DNA of 47,855 nucleotides, taken from assembly GCA_025201765.1 (NCBI GenBank), contig MU623523.1, positions 1 to 47,855 of the forward strand. Direction: 5' to 3'. This DNA comes from Daldinia sp. FL1419 (lineage: Eukaryota > Ascomycota > Sordariomycetes > Xylariales > Hypoxylaceae). The position numbers and the translations under genes were made by a program. Every line of letters starts with the position of its first letter. The first letter of the stretch is position 1. Under the pieces are notes generated by a model. It ran no database searches. It worked only from the letters and a program-made list of their open reading frames with translations, and was not told where the DNA came from. This document shows positions 45,271-47,855 of the stretch, in pieces.

Positions 45271-46463
45271 TATACAAGATAGTATGCTTGACATCTTTGG
45301 TTTGTGAGCAAGAATCTAAGATGGCTTTTACTTGGCTGAGGCGTTTGCATCTAAGCTTATACATTTAGTTCTTTTATTTCATACATGAAGTAGTTGGTTA
45401 CTCAAGAGCCGTATCTTAGCTATCACGAGTAAGTTATTGATAAAATTCTTGACCTTATTCCTGACATATTATGTAAGCAAACACGATCTTACTCCTAGGA
45501 GCGTACAGCGAGACATCGTATATTAGAACTTGGGCTGCGAAAGGATATAATTATTACAGCCTTGCTTTGCTGATCTGCTTAGTGGTACTTTGTAGTACTT
45601 AGAAAATAGATTAAAGACTCGTTTGTAGCTTAACGTTGACCAGTGCCGTTAAGAAAAGGGGGGGGGGGAGCGGACGCTCAGAAAAGAGGCGTGAGATGTG
45701 ATACATGAGAAACTCTATTGGCTGATATTCAAGTGGATTTTGAATCTCGATGATATACGTACGCATTATTTGACTGCCATAAGGAGCGCTATGGTCGCAT
45801 GTGGGATTTACTCACTTCGCCTTACGAAAAAAAAAACCCCCTTTATCTTTCAAACAACCCATTAGTATTTGCGTCAAGGACACCAATCCGGGGCAATAGA
45901 TAATTTATCATACCAAATACTCTACACCGCGCGCACCAATAATCGTACAAGGAGGACTTTGTTGTACGGCGATGATCCGGCGTTACTTGTCCATTATTTG
46001 CCACTCGTTGTCTTCGTAGGGCATCGTACCTTGAGCCGCATGGAGCCTGTAGTGAAGTCATAGGCCGTTCATATCACTTCGTGTTATGTAAAGGTGGGTA
46101 GTACATAGAAGCCGGATGTATGAGCCTGCGTAGTATGTGCTACTCGAAAACCAAACTTCCTCCAACAATGGTAGGAGACGCCACTGTCAGACCATAGCTA
46201 CATGGCAGATATCCAATAGAGTTGGCGGACTAGGAACTCCGTGCTTAATTTCTACGCTATTTCTGTGGAGAAGGTTCTGTTACGGTCTGTCGGGAGTTAG
46301 TATAGGAAATCAAAGAGCACCTACATCTGATATCAAACGTGGAGATATATGGATATCACCGGGGAGGATATCGGCTCGGAACCAGGGATCACCACTGATG
46401 ACATTACATGACGGTATCATTGCGTTGTGAATGATTGCATTGCAATAGAGATATCTAGGCTTA

Positions 46464-46506
46464 GGTGGAATTACACGAAGTAACGTGGTATCCGTGTAAT
46501 TCTACC
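46464..46506. repeat. Stem-loop, 14-bp arms
   Basis: GGTGGAATTACACG (46464-46477) faces CGTGTAATTCTACC (46493-46506), one mismatch, 15-base loop. Its origin is unclear; it could be a small palindromic or MITE-derived element. Confidence 0.6.
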
Positions 46507-46979
46507 AACAATCGCATCGTGGGGTTCTGAATGATCAGAACTCAGGGCTTTTCTATCGAAGGTGTTATTCTGTCAATAGTGTGATGTATTTATATGATTA
46601 TTTTACAGTAAATCCACAGTAATACTAGGTATATCGATGGTAGTGATGATATTGCGACGAGAAAATGCCACTCACCTTGAGATTTATGTATTGTATGAGA
46701 AGGATGCAGATGAGTATATGAAGCGCTTGGTTATCCCGTAAACGACGGAATTCCGGTCGGTAAATGCAATTGTAAACAGTGAGACTTCGATGCACTGAGA
46801 ATAAAAGTATTATTATACTTTCAATAGTTACAATGGACAAGGCAAAGGAAACCTTTCATAAGGTCGCTCACCCGACAGGTAGGTATTGCTCACGGTAGGT
46901 AGTAACTCAAGGAGGCATATAGGAAGGGAAACATGACCTTCCCTCTCAGAGTTAGGCCAAAACAGGCTTAGAGAGAGAT

Positions 46980-47795
46980 ATGAATCCGAAGCCAACCAAG
47001 ACTCATATTCCGTCGTCGGACTCAGATTCCGGAGTATCACTCTATCGACCAACCGCTAAGCTCGCGGGCAAGAAAGCCGTTATCATCGGAGGTTATTCGG
47101 GTATTGGCCGTGCGGTGGCGATTCTCTTCGCAATGGAGGGCGCCCAAGTGGCTATCAGTTACCTCCCCGAAGAAGAAGAGGATGCGCCGCACACCAGGGC
47201 TCAGGTAGAGAAAAATGGGGGAGAAATCCACCTCATCGCTAGCGACTTAACTCAACCCGCAAACTGTACTTCCTTGGTAAATCGTGCCGTGACGGCTTTA
47301 AGCGGTATTGATATTTTAGTCAAGGTCACAGATATCGCCGACTAAGTCACTCTAAAAAGGTGCATTGCTTCTAAATCCTGTGTCTGTTAACGTCGGTATA
47401 GTGACCAGTGGTCTGCGACTTTCCGCACTAACGTCGACCCCCTTTTTCATCTGACCAAGTCTGCCTTGGCTCACTTATCTAATGGAGCGGTTATCATAAA
47501 CAGCGCGTCGGTAGATGCTTACATCGGGACCCCTAGTCACGTAGACTATGCTGCCAGTAAAGGGGCCGTTATCGCTTTTACACGAGCGCTGTCTAGTCAA
47601 CTGGTGTAGAAGGGTATCCGTGTTAACGCCGTAGCCGCCGGTCTAGTGTGGTCACCTCTCATTGCTACAGGAATGAGTGAGCGAGGCCAAAAGGGACAAG
47701 GTCTCGGGAACTGGACTCCGATAGAGCGGCTCGGACAACCTAGCGAGATTGCAACCAGCGAGGGCGTATTTATGAGCGGCCAGACGTGTATGTGA
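46980..47795 (+). pseudogene. Decayed short-chain dehydrogenase/reductase
   Basis: The first 113 codons are a good SDR N-terminus with the cofactor motif GGYSGIGRA and the DLTQP acidic patch, ending SGIDILV. Where NNAG should follow the frame runs to a stop (47343-47345). Recognisable SDR sequence resumes at about 47400 (WSATFRTNVDPLFHLTKSAL, the Ser in INSAS, the YxxxK in DYAASKGA). A TAG stop interrupts it at 47607-47609, in what should be QLVxKGIRVNAV. The C-terminus is collapsed to PSEIATSEGVFMSGQTCM, missing about 10 residues of the usual segment. With three lesions, including loss of the NNAG catalytic Asn, this is a pseudogene of the glucose/ribitol-dehydrogenase-like group. Confidence 0.85.
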
Positions 47796-47804
47796 TCCTG
47801 AAAT

Positions 47805-47851
<47 letters not shown>
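47805..47851 (+). repeat. 47-base poly-G run at the window end
   Basis: An uninterrupted run of 47 G followed by TGCG. Such a run at the end of a contig often reflects a sequencing or assembly artefact, or a genuine homopolymer that stopped the assembly. Telomeric repeats (TTAGGG) are not present. Confidence 0.9.
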
Positions 47852-47852
<1 letters not shown>

Positions 47853-47855
47853 GCG

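Larger units (their letters stand above)
45085..46979. other. 1.9-kb gap with simple repeats
   Basis: No supported gene. It holds a CA/CT microsatellite (45240-45270), a G11 run (45658-45668), an A10-C5 junction (45827-45841) and a stem-loop at 46464-46506. Small open frames (for example 46137-46430) have no recognisable domain. Confidence 0.5.

Noticed and set aside
1..47855. tRNA, 5S rRNA or CRISPR arrays
   Set aside because: I looked for B-box-like GGTTCGA contexts, known 5S-like sequence and regular direct repeats with unique spacers; none was convincing.
47790..47855. Telomere at the right end
   Set aside because: There are no TTAGGG repeats, only poly-G.

Overview
The window looks like nuclear DNA of a filamentous ascomycete (Pezizomycotina, most likely a Sordariomycete). 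The evidence is many short introns (about 48-120 bp) with GTAAGT-type donors and (C/T)AG acceptors, fungus-specific genes (HET-domain protein, ERG4-type sterol reductase, SNF1 kinase, secreted L-amino-acid oxidase), and an AT-rich block whose repeat copies differ mostly by C-to-T and G-to-A changes, the footprint of repeat-induced point mutation (RIP). The order or genus cannot be fixed from the sequence alone.

Layout. Bases 1 to about 7650 are an extremely AT-rich, gene-free isochore. It holds a large degraded inverted repeat (arms about 246-967 and 5093-5650), a third copy of the arm end (6476-6662), roughly 120-260 bp internal repeats lying in opposite orientations on the two sides, and several small tandem repeats. 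From about 7780 the composition changes sharply and genes begin.

Gene order: Gyp1-type TBC RabGAP (+); old-yellow-enzyme-like oxidoreductase (-); 2.4 kb without a convincing gene; branched-chain aminotransferase (+); small basic hypothetical protein (+) convergent with an unidentified charged protein (-); histidine phosphatase (-); HET-domain protein (+); secreted flavin L-amino-acid oxidase (-, 10 exons rebuilt); broken STAND/NLR-type N-terminal gene (+); ERG4 sterol C-24(28) reductase (+); DPB2, DNA polymerase epsilon subunit B (-), divergent from a glycine-rich probably mitochondrial protein (+); SNF1 kinase (+, 5 exons); MFS sugar transporter (+, 9 exons); and a decayed short-chain dehydrogenase (+) running into a 47-base poly-G at the window end.

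Most genes are unrelated housekeeping genes, not a cluster. Two local themes stand out. The HET gene, the secreted amino-acid oxidase and the STAND remnant within about 8 kb form a small accessory, self/non-self-flavoured neighbourhood. Some promoters carry recognisable regulatory logic: a perfect Gcn4/CPC1 site beside a CCAAT box upstream of the aminotransferase, and three phased CGCGTT motifs (one ACGCGT) in the DPB2 promoter. I did not find a convincing wholly new system; the AT-rich inverted structure, the HET/STAND neighbourhood and the small splicing oddities are the best things to follow up.
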